64,000 nucleotides of DNA from Natrialba magadii ATCC 43099 (GTDB lineage Archaea > Halobacteriota > Halobacteria > Halobacteriales > Natrialbaceae). Location: positions 558,001-622,000 of the forward strand of contig NC_013922.1 of the NCBI RefSeq assembly GCF_000025625.1. Reading direction: 5' to 3'. Below, one piece after another: positions 1 through 8,680 of the stretch. The position numbers and the translations under genes are program-made. Every line of letters begins with the position of its first letter. The first letter of the stretch is position 1. The notes below the pieces were generated by a model, which was not told where the DNA came from, made no database searches, and saw only the letters and a list, made by a program, of their open reading frames with translations.

Positions 1-25
1 GGCCCCGGACGAACAACTGTGGGCT

Positions 26-1720
26 ATGCTTCACGCAAAGGGGCCGCTGCTGACCGTTGACGTCGGTGAGCGAACGGCCACTGAGACCGAAATCGACGAC
101 CTGCTCGCCGAAACCGTCGGCGGGCGGGCGACCGCGACCGCACTGGCACACGAGCGAATTCCGTTCGATGCGGAGCCGTTCGGACCCGAGAACCGCGCCT
201 ACCTCTCGACGGGGCCGCTCCAGCAGTCCCAGATGTCCTTTACGGGTCGGATGAACATGACCGGCCTCTCACCGTTGACAGAGGGACTCGTCTCGACGAA
301 CGCTGGCGGCTATCTCTCGCGCAACTTCGTGGAGGCTGGCATCAGCGTTTTCGAGGTCGTCGGCGAGAGCGACGAACTGCTCGCCATCCACGTCACCGAC
401 AGCGGCGTCGAGTTCGAAGAAGTACCGGAACTCGAGGGCGCGACGGTTCCCGAGACCTCCGACTACATGGCCGACCACCACGACCTCGGCCCCGAACACT
501 GCATCGCCATCGGCCCGGCGGGCGAGAACCTCGTTCGCTTCGCGTCGGTGATGACGTTCGACTCGCGGGCGTTCGGCCGTGGTGGCCTCGGTGCAGTTCT
601 CGGCTCGAAGAACGTCAAGTGCGTCACCTTCGAGGGTGACAGCGATGCAGCACCCGAGGTCGACGTCGAGATTCCGAACCCACCGGAGATGGACATCCAC
701 CGCGAGGCGGCCACCTCGGACGACCGGATGCGTCGCCAGGGGACCACCGGCGGGACGGAGTTCATCAACGACAACTTCTCGCTGCCGACGCGCTATTTCG
801 AGGGATACGAGTTCGAGGACGCAGATCAGATCGGCGGCAACGCCGTTGAGGAGAAGAAGTACAAGAAAGGATCCTGTTCGGCCTGCGCCTACGCCTGCAA
901 ACTCCCGACGCGGGACGAAGAGCGCGGCGTCGAGACGGAGGGCCCGGAGTTCGAGACCGTCTACGCCTTCGGCTCGATGCACGGTGTCGGCGACATCGTC
1001 GACGTCATGCAGGCGAACGAACTCTGTGACAACTACGGGATGGACACCATCTCCGCGGGCGTCACCGTCGCGGCCTATCTCGCGAGCGAAGACGAGTTCG
1101 GGAACGCAGAACTTGCCCAGGAGATTACCGAGAAAATCGCCCGCCGCGAGGGCGTCGGCGACACGCTCGCGGAGGGGGTCGCTCGCTGTCACGACGACCT
1201 CGGCGTCGAGAACCTCACCGTGAAGGGCATGGAGTTCGCCGCCCACGACGGCCGTGTTCTCCACGGACAGGGCCTGTCCTACGCCGTCGCGAATCGCGGT
1301 GCGGACCACATGTACGCCGGCATGCTGAGTCTCGAGTACGCCGGCGAACTCGATCCGGAAGGTACCCTCGGCAAGGCCGACGTGCTGGTCGACCAGGAGA
1401 ATCACAACGCCTTCCGCGACACGGGTATCGTCTGTGCCTTCGGCGGCGATTACGTCACCGAGGAGCGTCTGGGGACGCTGTTCGACGCCGACTACGAGGA
1501 CCTCCTCGAGGTTGGCAAGCGAACGATCGAGCGCGAGCGACACTTCAACAATCAGCGCGGCCTCGACAGCGCGGACGACGTGCTCCCCTACGAGATTCCG
1601 GATCTCGAGGAAGCGGTCGCGGAGTACTACGAGGCTCGCGGCTGGAACGACGACGGAACGGTGCCGGAGACGACGGATGCGGTCGCGGCGGGCGAGACGG
1701 CGGTTCCGTCGGACGACTGA
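26..1720 (+). CDS. aor: Tungsten-dependent aldehyde:ferredoxin oxidoreductase
   Basis: Oxidises aldehydes to acids in the cytoplasm with ferredoxin as electron acceptor, using a tungstopterin and a [4Fe-4S] cluster. The 564-residue protein has the family N-terminal fold (VGGRAT near 31, GPEN near 53, TGPL near 62) and the cluster ligands C284-x2-C287-x3-C291, with the distal ligand C470 in DTGIVC. Length is slightly short of the usual ~600, with an acidic C-terminus. The ATG lies only 25 bases into the window; the N-terminus already aligns with the family start, so the gene looks complete, although upstream context is not visible. It converges on an MFS gene and a MoaD-like gene lies beyond that, which fits pterin-cofactor chemistry. 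The particular aldehyde cannot be told from sequence. Confidence 0.93.
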   Translation: MLHAKGPLLTVDVGERTATETEIDDLLAETVGGRATATALAHERIPFDAEPFGPENRAYLSTGPLQQSQMSFTGRMNMTGLSPLTEGLVSTNAGGYLSRNFVEAGISVFEVVGESDELLAIHVTDSGVEFEEVPELEGATVPETSDYMADHHDLGPEHCIAIGPAGENLVRFASVMTFDSRAFGRGGLGAVLGSKNVKCVTFEGDSDAAPEVDVEIPNPPEMDIHREAATSDDRMRRQGTTGGTEFINDNFSLPTRYFEGYEFEDADQIGGNAVEEKKYKKGSCSACAYACKLPTRDEERGVETEGPEFETVYAFGSMHGVGDIVDVMQANELCDNYGMDTISAGVTVAAYLASEDEFGNAELAQEITEKIARREGVGDTLAEGVARCHDDLGVENLTVKGMEFAAHDGRVLHGQGLSYAVANRGADHMYAGMLSLEYAGELDPEGTLGKADVLVDQENHNAFRDTGIVCAFGGDYVTEERLGTLFDADYEDLLEVGKRTIERERHFNNQRGLDSADDVLPYEIPDLEEAVAEYYEARGWNDDGTVPETTDAVAAGETAVPSDD

Positions 1721-1753
1721 GTTGGCTGAATACGCGCTTTTCGGTGCCTTCGA

Positions 1754-3040
1754 TTAGGCCAACACGAGCAGTGAGACTGCAATCACGAGTGCAACTGCCG
1801 GGAAAATCGCAAGGATCGCGAACAGGACGCCCATCCCGCCGTAGGTGAGCGCAATGCCGGCGATCGAAGCCCCCGCCGCGCCGATGCCGAAGACGCCGAG
1901 GTAGGTGTAGCCGAACGAGAGGCCGTGCACGTCGGCCGCGACGTACTTGCCGATCAGCGCCTGGTGAATCGGCGCTTCCATGTAGACGAAAAAGCCGAGC
2001 GCAGCACAGACCGCAAGCGTCGCCGTCAGGCCGGCCGAGGCTCCGATCGGGAAGAGTATCGAGACGACGACCAGCGCAGCGAGCGCGACGATGATCGCCC
2101 GTTCGGGCGAGCGCGTATCGCTCAGCTTTCCGCCCGTATACTGCCCGACCGCACCGATCAATAGCAAGCCGGCGTAGGCGTACTGGCTGGGATCGACCGT
2201 CTCGCCGGCGATCTCGACCGGTTCGAACACCGCCAGCCCGGCGAGTACGTCTGGCAGGAAGGTGAAAACACCCCGGTAGTACGTCCCGGCCAGCATCGCG
2301 ATGGCGAACACGAGGACGAAACTACCCGTGAACAATAGTTTCGACTGTGAGGCGAACGCGGTGAGGCGCTCCCGCGGTGACGGCGCGCTGTCATCGGTCT
2401 GTGCGGCACCTGGATCGGTATCACTACCCGAGCCGTCCGTTTCGGGACGCGGTGAGTCGTCGGCTGCGTCAGTACTGTCCGTCGCTGCCAGTTCATCGAA
2501 CTCGAGTCGGGTCGCTGCAACGACGCCAACGAGCGCGGGCACGACGAACAGCGCGGCGACGACGCGCCAGTCGAGAACGGTCAACATGATGGCCGCGACG
2601 AGTGGGCCGAGTGCGGTGCCGACGTTGCCGGCGACACCGTGGTAGGCCAGCACGGTTCCTTGCTTGTCTGCACCGCGGGTGATCAGTGAGAGCCCGGCCG
2701 GGTGGTACAGGCTGGCTGCGGCTCCCCAGAGGACGAGCGCCGCGGCGAGCAACCAGATGTTCGCAGCGAGGCTGATGAGTGCGAAGCCGCCGCCCATGCC
2801 GAGCATCGAGACGACGACGAGACGCGTCGAGCCGTAGCGGTCCGCGAGGATGCCACTGGGGAGTGCGCCGACACCGATGAGGGCGTAGCCGACCGCGACG
2901 ACCGTTCCGAGAACCGCAGGTGATACATCGAAGGTGTCGAGCCAGAGCACGACGAACAGCGGAATCGTTAGCTCGTAAATGTGGAACGTCGTGTGGCCGA
3001 GCATCGTGAACTCGGCGATGTCGCGGTCGGTGCCCTCCAT
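1754..3040 (-). CDS. MFS transporter, Fsr/AraJ-like
   Basis: A 428-residue integral membrane protein with about 12 hydrophobic segments and a hydrophilic Asp/Ser/Thr-rich central loop (about residues 190-230) separating the two six-helix halves. Family signatures include a cytoplasmic loop GILADRYGS near residue 62 and SLYHPAG near residue 110, the latter typical of the fosmidomycin-resistance-like branch. It ends 34 bases from the stop of the convergent aldehyde oxidoreductase and starts 8 bases after the stop of the MoaD-like gene upstream, so it is probably cotranscribed with that gene. The substrate is unknown; export of a small organic compound or drug is the family default. Confidence 0.88.
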   Translation of the reverse strand: MEGTDRDIAEFTMLGHTTFHIYELTIPLFVVLWLDTFDVSPAVLGTVVAVGYALIGVGALPSGILADRYGSTRLVVVSMLGMGGGFALISLAANIWLLAAALVLWGAAASLYHPAGLSLITRGADKQGTVLAYHGVAGNVGTALGPLVAAIMLTVLDWRVVAALFVVPALVGVVAATRLEFDELAATDSTDAADDSPRPETDGSGSDTDPGAAQTDDSAPSPRERLTAFASQSKLLFTGSFVLVFAIAMLAGTYYRGVFTFLPDVLAGLAVFEPVEIAGETVDPSQYAYAGLLLIGAVGQYTGGKLSDTRSPERAIIVALAALVVVSILFPIGASAGLTATLAVCAALGFFVYMEAPIHQALIGKYVAADVHGLSFGYTYLGVFGIGAAGASIAGIALTYGGMGVLFAILAIFPAVALVIAVSLLVLA

Positions 3041-3048
3041 CGTGTGGC

Positions 3049-3330
3049 TCAGCCCCCGTAGACTGACGGAACGAGGCGGATCACGGCGCCCTCCCGGAGT
3101 TCGGTTGCCAATCCGTCGATGTGGGTCACGTTTTTCTTGTCCATCGTGACGACCGTATCCCCGGCCAGCGCTTTCGCGTCCTCGTCGACCAGTTCGCCCG
3201 ACAGACCGGGGTACTCGTCCTCGAACTCCCGGAGCAGGTCGCCGACCGTTTCGGCGGTGGTCTCATGATGGATTGTCTTCTCGCCGACGGTGTCACGAAA
3301 CGGCCCGAAGAGCACGCACTCGAGTTGCAC
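3049..3330 (-). CDS. MoaD/SAMP-type ubiquitin-like protein with C-terminal GG
   Basis: A 93-residue beta-grasp protein ending VPSVYGG. The terminal diglycine is the site that E1/MoeB-like enzymes adenylate, either to carry sulfur for pterin dithiolene synthesis or to form an isopeptide bond to protein lysines (sampylation in haloarchaea). The start is a GTG; the sequence from MQLECVLFG aligns with MoaD-like starts. It lies between the MFS gene and the FAD protein on the same strand, close to the tungsten aldehyde oxidoreductase. That position favours a cofactor-sulfur role, though dual roles are known for haloarchaeal SAMPs. Which SAMP type it matches cannot be settled by eye. Confidence 0.85.
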   Translation of the reverse strand: MQLECVLFGPFRDTVGEKTIHHETTAETVGDLLREFEDEYPGLSGELVDEDAKALAGDTVVTMDKKNVTHIDGLATELREGAVIRLVPSVYGG

Positions 3331-3405
3331 GATGTGCGAGTGTTTCTCGTGGGATGTCTTGTAGGCGACGGTCGCGGCGATAGACGGCCGCTACACGACC
3401 GGTTC

Positions 3406-3984
3406 TCACTCGGAACGGAGGTCGGGCACGTCCGCGGGCGTATCGAAGTCGTGGAAGTGTTCGCCCTTCTCCTTGCTCAGAATGTTGAGCGCGGCCGATG
3501 CGCCGTCGCCGGCCGCGATGACGGCTTGCCACTCCTCCGCGCGGACCATCGCACCGGTCGCGTAGAGGTTCTCGACGCTGGTTTCCATATCGATGTCGAC
3601 GTCGATGGCTCCCTCGTCATCGAACGCGATATCCAGTTCCGCGTCCTCGGCCAGCGAGCGATCCGCACCCGTCGCGAGGACGACGTACGTTGCCTCGTAG
3701 GATTCGTCCTCCGTCTCGACACGAAAGCCGTCGTCCGCCGACTCGACCGCCGTGACCGGCTCGCCGAGGTGTACGTTTGCACCGCGGTCCTCGACCTGCC
3801 CGCGGGCAATCGTCATGTACTCGTCACCGCCGAGGCTTCGAATCCCGAGGTAGTTGAACAGGTGTGCCTTGTGCATCCACGTCTCGTCGGTGTCGAAGAC
3901 GTCCGTCTCAAGGCCGTTCTTCGCCGTAAACAGTGCCGCACTCAGACCGGCGGGGCCGCCGCCGACGATGATCACATCGGTCAT
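3406..3984 (-). CDS. Single-domain FAD-dependent oxidoreductase, thioredoxin-reductase-like
   Basis: A 192-residue flavoprotein with an N-terminal dinucleotide-binding fold (VGGGPAG at about 7-13), an ATG motif (VVLATGAD near 105) and a second Gly/Asp FAD-binding segment (LYATGAMVR near 145). These are the FAD-domain landmarks of thioredoxin reductase. The intervening NADPH domain and its redox CxxC are absent, and the protein is well under the ~310 residues of true reductases. It may accept electrons from a partner or act on a small substrate. It is 75 bases upstream of the MoaD-like gene and is probably in the same transcript. Confidence 0.85.
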   Translation of the reverse strand: MTDVIIVGGGPAGLSAALFTAKNGLETDVFDTDETWMHKAHLFNYLGIRSLGGDEYMTIARGQVEDRGANVHLGEPVTAVESADDGFRVETEDESYEATYVVLATGADRSLAEDAELDIAFDDEGAIDVDIDMETSVENLYATGAMVRAEEWQAVIAAGDGASAALNILSKEKGEHFHDFDTPADVPDLRSE

Positions 3985-4232
3985 ACGCTACTTCGACCAC
4001 GAACCAGCCGATAAACGATTTTGTCGTCAGCAGAGACGGTGTTCGGCGCGTGACTGTCCGCGACGCTGGAGCTCTGGCCGCAGAACCTGGGGCCAGCGGT
4101 TCGCGACTCGAGTACTCCCATCACGATGCCCATTCCAGCCGGTACTCGCGTTCGCCCGCCACCGATTCCATCGTCTCGAGAACAGTGCCAATCTCACCTG
4201 CAGGATAGTGACGGAGATCGCGTGGACCGGTC

Positions 4233-5048
4233 TCAGGCGGTCCGATCTGCCAGGGACAGTTCCGCTGGGTCGATCTGGTGTGTCGACTCGCTTGCTGTCG
4301 CATTCGAAATTGTGTACCGCGTGCCGTATTCGTCTCCCTCGGAACGCTTGACACGCTCTTGTGTATCGTCTTCGCCTGCGGTCCCATCGACAGACTCCGC
4401 CTCCAGCACTGTCACTGCTCCCACGAGCAGCGGCGCGAACACACCCGCTACCGCGACTTCGACAGCCGAGAGCGGCTCTCGAACCACAACGCGGTCACCC
4501 GCCTCAATCTCGTACTCGTCGATCAGAGTCCGAGCGGACTCGAGTACCTGTGCGTGCGAGACGGCAGCGCCGCCGTCGGTGAGCAGCCCGGTCTCGGGAG
4601 CCAGCGACTGTGGTGGGAACGATGGGTTCTCACTCCAGAGGCCGGCGTCGAAGTGCTTGATCGCCGGTGTCTCCGGCTTCTCGCCGTAGCCGAGCATGCT
4701 GGTCCCACGGGGAAGGTCGTAGCGGCCGGACTCGAGTTCGTCGACGGGTGCGACGAGTGCCTGCAGGTCGGTTGCGTCGGTGAGATCCGCTGGCGGGTTC
4801 GGATGGGTCGTCGCCCCGAGAAGTGTTGCACCGAAGCAGGCGAGCAGGGCCACCGGGCCGTTGCCGGCAACGCCGACGGTGACGCCCTCGCGGACGCCGG
4901 CGTGGCGCAGGAAGTTGCCGGCCTTCCAGGCCGAGGTACAGAGCCAGTGGGCGTCGTAGTCGCGGCCCGTCGCGTCGACGAGGACCGTCCGATCCTCGCG
5001 GCGGTCCCGGGCGAACAGCTCGTCGACTGTGCCAACGTGCGCGGTCAT
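4233..5048 (-). CDS. Half-length acyl-CoA synthetase-like (ANL) protein
   Basis: A 271-residue protein resembling only the N-terminal part of AMP-forming acyl-CoA synthetases: an early GRDYDA/NFLRHAGV section, GVAGNGPVALLACFGATLLGA-type core (about 58-80), and a region near residues 152-165 where the phosphate loop should be. The usual Ser/Thr/Gly-rich TSGTTGxPKG loop is reduced to LLTDGGAAVSH, and everything after the Rossmann-like second half is missing. The C-terminus is a short acidic tail. It is therefore unlikely to adenylate an acid unaided; a regulatory or binding role is possible. It lies 250 bases upstream of the FAD protein on the same strand. Confidence 0.7.
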   Translation of the reverse strand: MTAHVGTVDELFARDRREDRTVLVDATGRDYDAHWLCTSAWKAGNFLRHAGVREGVTVGVAGNGPVALLACFGATLLGATTHPNPPADLTDATDLQALVAPVDELESGRYDLPRGTSMLGYGEKPETPAIKHFDAGLWSENPSFPPQSLAPETGLLTDGGAAVSHAQVLESARTLIDEYEIEAGDRVVVREPLSAVEVAVAGVFAPLLVGAVTVLEAESVDGTAGEDDTQERVKRSEGDEYGTRYTISNATASESTHQIDPAELSLADRTA

Positions 5049-5110
5049 ACTGGCTACTGTGTGCCGCGGTGAAAAAAGCGCGCCGAAACGGACGGCTGGC
5101 GTGGCTGCGA

Positions 5111-6283
5111 TCAGAACGCCCGCTTGATTTTCTCGAAGAAGCCTTCGTTGACGTCGATCTCGTCGCCGCCCGCCTCTGCGAAGGCCTCGAGCGCTTCGCG
5201 CTGCTCCTCGTTGAGCGACTCCGGCGTGACGACCTGGACCTTCACGAAGAGATCTCCCTGCCCTCGACCACGCAACCGCGGCATGCCCTTGCCCCGGATG
5301 CGGAAGGTTTCGCCGCTCTGGGTCGCTCGCGGAACGTCGAACTCGACGGCCCCGTCGAGCGTCGGCACTTCGACGGTGTCGCCGAAGGTCGCCTGCGGGA
5401 ACGAAATCGGAAGCCGGTAGCGCAGGTCATCGCCATCGCGCTCGAATTCCTCGTGCTCGCGGATTGCAACGTCGATCAGCAGATCACCGTGTGGCCCACC
5501 ATCCGGGCTGGGTGCACCCTCCCCTTCCATGCGGAGGGTCTGTCCCTCCTGAATGCCCGCTGGAACCTCGACGGTGAGCGTCGCCTCGTTGCGGACGTAA
5601 CCCTCGCCGCGACAGGAGTCACAGGTTTCGGAGTAGAGCGTTCCCTCCCCCTCACACTGTGGACACGTCGTCGTCTGCTGGACACGACCGAGCGGCGTCT
5701 GCTGGACCTGCGTCACCTGCCCGCGACCCTGACACTCCGAACAGGTCCGGGAGTCGGCGTCGGGCGGGTGGCCCTCGCCGCCGCAGTCGTCACACTCTTC
5801 GGGACGCTCGACGGTGAACTGTTTCTCGACGCCCTCGAAGGCTTCGTCGAGATCGATCTCGAGTTCGGTACGCAGATCCCGGCCCTTCTGGGGACGGCGA
5901 CGACCGCGCCCGCGGCCGCCACCGCCGAAGACTTGCTCGAAGATATCGCCGAGGCCGCCACCGCCCATGCCGCCACCCATACCGCCGAAGGGGTCGCCAC
6001 CCATGCCACCCATTCCGCCGCCCATACCGCCCTCGCTGGCGTCGAAACCGTGCTTTTCGGCCTGCTCGTAGCGGTCGTGGCCCATGCGGTCGTAGGCCTC
6101 ACGTTTGTCCTCGTCGGTGAGTACCTGCTTTGCCTTCTGGATCCGCTTGAACTTCTCCTCGGCGTCCGGGTCGTCGCTGACGTCCGGATGGTACTCCGTG
6201 GCCTTCTTCCGGTACGCCTGTTTGATCTCCTCGGCGGAAGCGTCGCGGCTCACACCGAGTGCGTCGTAGAAGTCCTCGCTCAT
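5111..6283 (-). CDS. dnaJ: Molecular chaperone DnaJ (Hsp40, type I)
   Basis: Co-chaperone that delivers unfolded substrates to DnaK and stimulates its ATPase. The 390-residue protein has a J domain with YHPD near residue 34, a Gly/Phe-rich linker near 78-120 (GGMGG runs), four CxxCxGxG zinc repeats (CDDCGGEG, CSECQGRG, CPQCEGEG, CDSCRGEG) and the C-terminal substrate-binding domains. I chose the ATG that gives MSEDFYDALG at 6283; an upstream in-frame ATG at 6295 would add only MEQR. It lies downstream of dnaK with a ~280-base gap, so it may have its own promoter. Confidence 0.97.
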   Translation of the reverse strand: MSEDFYDALGVSRDASAEEIKQAYRKKATEYHPDVSDDPDAEEKFKRIQKAKQVLTDEDKREAYDRMGHDRYEQAEKHGFDASEGGMGGGMGGMGGDPFGGMGGGMGGGGLGDIFEQVFGGGGRGRGRRRPQKGRDLRTELEIDLDEAFEGVEKQFTVERPEECDDCGGEGHPPDADSRTCSECQGRGQVTQVQQTPLGRVQQTTTCPQCEGEGTLYSETCDSCRGEGYVRNEATLTVEVPAGIQEGQTLRMEGEGAPSPDGGPHGDLLIDVAIREHEEFERDGDDLRYRLPISFPQATFGDTVEVPTLDGAVEFDVPRATQSGETFRIRGKGMPRLRGRGQGDLFVKVQVVTPESLNEEQREALEAFAEAGGDEIDVNEGFFEKIKRAF

Positions 6284-6564
6284 TCGTTGTTCCACCGATA
6301 CTCGGTTGAGGCACTTGAAACGACCGTTCCCGCGGGACGGTGCAGATGTGGGTGTCTCCTCGTGATTACAGCAGTTACAGCACAGGTGTGGGTAACCCTC
6401 CGTAGCGCCGTGGCACCACCAGTTGCTGGTCGTCGGGAAACAGCAGTGATTCTCCGCCGGCTACAAACAAAACCGGCCGTCACTCGAGTACGTCTCCAAT
6501 TGCCGCGCGGACTCGAGTACTCGTTGTGCGAACGAGGTAGCGATGCGAACAGCGGGCGCGGGGA

Positions 6565-8520
6565 TTACTGCTCGTCGTCTTCCTCGTCGACGTCGAAGTC
6601 GACATCCTCGAAGTCGGCGTCGACGAACTCCTCGTCGTCGCCGCCTGCTGCGCCGCTTGGGCCTGGGTTCGGGCCGCCGCCCATACCGCCCATGTCGCCC
6701 ATGCCGGCGCCGGCTGCGCCCGCTCCTGCACCTGCGCCGCCTGCTGCACCAGCACCGCCAGCGCCCGCTGCACCGGCATCCTGGTACATCTGCTTGCCGA
6801 TCTCCTGCAGTTCGGTGCTCAGGTGCTCGGTCGCAGCTTCGATGTCCTCGGCCGTCGCCTCGCTGTCGTCGATCGTGGCCTCGAGGTCCTCGATGGCCGC
6901 CTCGATGTCACCGCGAAGGGCATCGTCGACTGCCTCCTCGTTCTCCTCGAGGAGGGTCTCGGCGCGCTGGATCGTGGCCTCGGCCGTGTTACGGGCTTCG
7001 ATTCGCTGGCGCTTTTTCTCGTCCTCTTCGGCGTGCTTCTCGGCTTCCTGCTGCATCTCGTCGATTTCGGCATCGGAGAGACCCGCGCCGCCCTCGATGG
7101 TGATCTCCTCGGACTCGCCGCTACCCTTGTCCTCGGCGGAGACGTTGACGATGCCGTTCTCGTCGATCGAGAAGGTGACTTCGATCTGTGGAGTGCCCGC
7201 GGGTGCCGGTGGGATGCCGGTCAGGTGGAATTCGCCGAGCATCTCGTTTTTCTCGGCGAGTTCGCGTTCACCCTGGAAGACGCGGACCTGCACGGTTGTC
7301 TGGTTGTCCGCGGCGGTGGTGAAGATCTTCGACTCCTCGGTCGGGATTGTCGTGTTCTTCTCGATGAGGCGCTCGAAGAGACCGCCCTTGACCTCGATTC
7401 CGAGGCTGAGCGGGGTCACGTCGAGCAGGACGATGTCGTCGACCTCGCCGCCGAGGACGCCGCCCTGAATCGCCGCGCCGAGTGCGACGGCTTCGTCGGG
7501 GTTGACGTTCTTCTGGGGTTCCTTGCCGGTGAGTTCCTCGACCTTCTCGCCGACCTGTGGCATGCGGGTCGAACCGCCGACGAGGAGGACTTCGTCGATG
7601 TCGTCCTTGCTGTAGCCGGCGTCTTCGAGGGCTTGCTCGGTCGGGTCGACGGTGCGGTCGATCAGGTCCTGCGTGAGTGATTCGAACTTCGCACGCGTGA
7701 GAGACTCTTCGAGGTGGATCGGGCCGTCGTCGGTGGCCGTGATGAACGGCAGGTTGATCTCCGTCTCTTTCCGGCTGCTGAGTTCGATCTTGGCCTCTTC
7801 GGCGGCGTCCTTGAGCCGCTGGAGGGCCTGGCGGTCCTCGCGGAGGTCGATGCCGTGGTCGGCCTCGAACTCCTCGGCGAGGAAGTCGATGATGGCCTCG
7901 TCCCAGTCGTCACCACCGAGGTCGTTGTCTCCGTTGGTCGCGACGACCTCGTAGACACCGCCGCCGAGGTCGAGGATGGAAACGTCGAACGTACCCCCAC
8001 CAAGGTCGTAGACGAGGACGGTCTGGTCGGAGTCGTCGTCGAGCCCGTAAGCCATCGAGGCGGCCGTCGGCTCGTTGATGATGCGCTCGACTTCGAAGCC
8101 GGCGATTTCGCCGGCGTCCTTGGTCGCCTGGCGCTGTCGGTCCGAGAAGTACGCGGGGACGGTGATGACTGCCTTCTCGACTTCGTCGCCGAGGTACTCC
8201 TCCGCGTCGCGCTTGATCTTCTGGAGGATCATCGCGGAGATTTCCTCGGGTGTGTACTCTTCGCCCTCAATGTCGACGGTGTAGTCGTCGTCGCCGATGT
8301 GGCGCTTGATGGAAGCGATCGTCTTTTCGGGGTTCTGGATCGCCTGGTTCTTCGCGGGTTTGCCGACGAGCCGCTCGTCGTCGTCGGTGAACGCGACGAC
8401 GGAGGGGGTCGTCCGTTCGCCTTCGGCGTTGACGATAATCTCCGGATCGCCGCCTTCCATGACGGCGAACGCGCTGTTCGTCGTACCGAGGTCGATTCCG
8501 AGAATCTTGTTGCTCGCCAT
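6565..8520 (-). CDS. dnaK: Molecular chaperone DnaK (Hsp70)
   Basis: ATP-driven chaperone, 651 residues. The N-terminus [16 protein letters not shown] carries the Hsp70 phosphate-1 motif; [10 protein letters not shown] near 190 and the [11 protein letters not shown] segment near 325 complete the ATPase signatures. A substrate-binding domain follows ([10 protein letters not shown]), then a helical lid and a Gly/Ala-rich disordered tail ending in a very acidic segment, all normal for haloarchaea. I chose the ATG at 8520; the longer in-frame ATG at 8541 is not supported by family alignment. A TATA-like element lies about 29 bases before this ATG, suggesting a leaderless transcript. No grpE is adjacent; the upstream gene is an unrelated lipoprotein. 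Confidence 0.98.
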   Translation of the reverse strand: MASNKILGIDLGTTNSAFAVMEGGDPEIIVNAEGERTTPSVVAFTDDDERLVGKPAKNQAIQNPEKTIASIKRHIGDDDYTVDIEGEEYTPEEISAMILQKIKRDAEEYLGDEVEKAVITVPAYFSDRQRQATKDAGEIAGFEVERIINEPTAASMAYGLDDDSDQTVLVYDLGGGTFDVSILDLGGGVYEVVATNGDNDLGGDDWDEAIIDFLAEEFEADHGIDLREDRQALQRLKDAAEEAKIELSSRKETEINLPFITATDDGPIHLEESLTRAKFESLTQDLIDRTVDPTEQALEDAGYSKDDIDEVLLVGGSTRMPQVGEKVEELTGKEPQKNVNPDEAVALGAAIQGGVLGGEVDDIVLLDVTPLSLGIEVKGGLFERLIEKNTTIPTEESKIFTTAADNQTTVQVRVFQGERELAEKNEMLGEFHLTGIPPAPAGTPQIEVTFSIDENGIVNVSAEDKGSGESEEITIEGGAGLSDAEIDEMQQEAEKHAEEDEKKRQRIEARNTAEATIQRAETLLEENEEAVDDALRGDIEAAIEDLEATIDDSEATAEDIEAATEHLSTELQEIGKQMYQDAGAAGAGGAGAAGGAGAGAGAAGAGMGDMGGMGGGPNPGPSGAAGGDDEEFVDADFEDVDFDVDEEDDEQ

Positions 8521-8545
8521 TGTGGAGGGTATTGTGCGCACTTTG

Positions 8546-8552
8546 TTTTAAG
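8546..8552 (-). promoter_or_regulatory. TATA-like box of dnaK
   Basis: On the minus strand this reads CTTAAAA, centred about 29 bases upstream of the dnaK ATG at 8520. That is the spacing of archaeal TATA boxes to a transcription start that coincides with the start codon (leaderless mRNA). No other good TATA candidate is nearer. Confidence 0.5.
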
Positions 8553-8680
8553 CGTTACTAGCCAGCGTCACGAGTCGAATAAAATTCTGGATACGCGGTT
8601 GTCACTGTGGAGTCGGGCGATTTTGCACGATAATTCGGTCGATTGGCCCACTCAAGCCGTTGGGAACGACTGCACAGGCG

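Noticed and set aside
269-1543. A 424-codon frame antisense to the aldehyde oxidoreductase
   Set aside because: A GC-bias shadow of a gene with clear cluster ligands; no protein-like motifs.
5069-7468. A 799-codon open frame antisense to dnaJ and dnaK
   Set aside because: It is the antisense shadow of two conserved chaperone genes in GC-rich DNA; its translation is Leu/Ala/Ser-rich and shows no family pattern.
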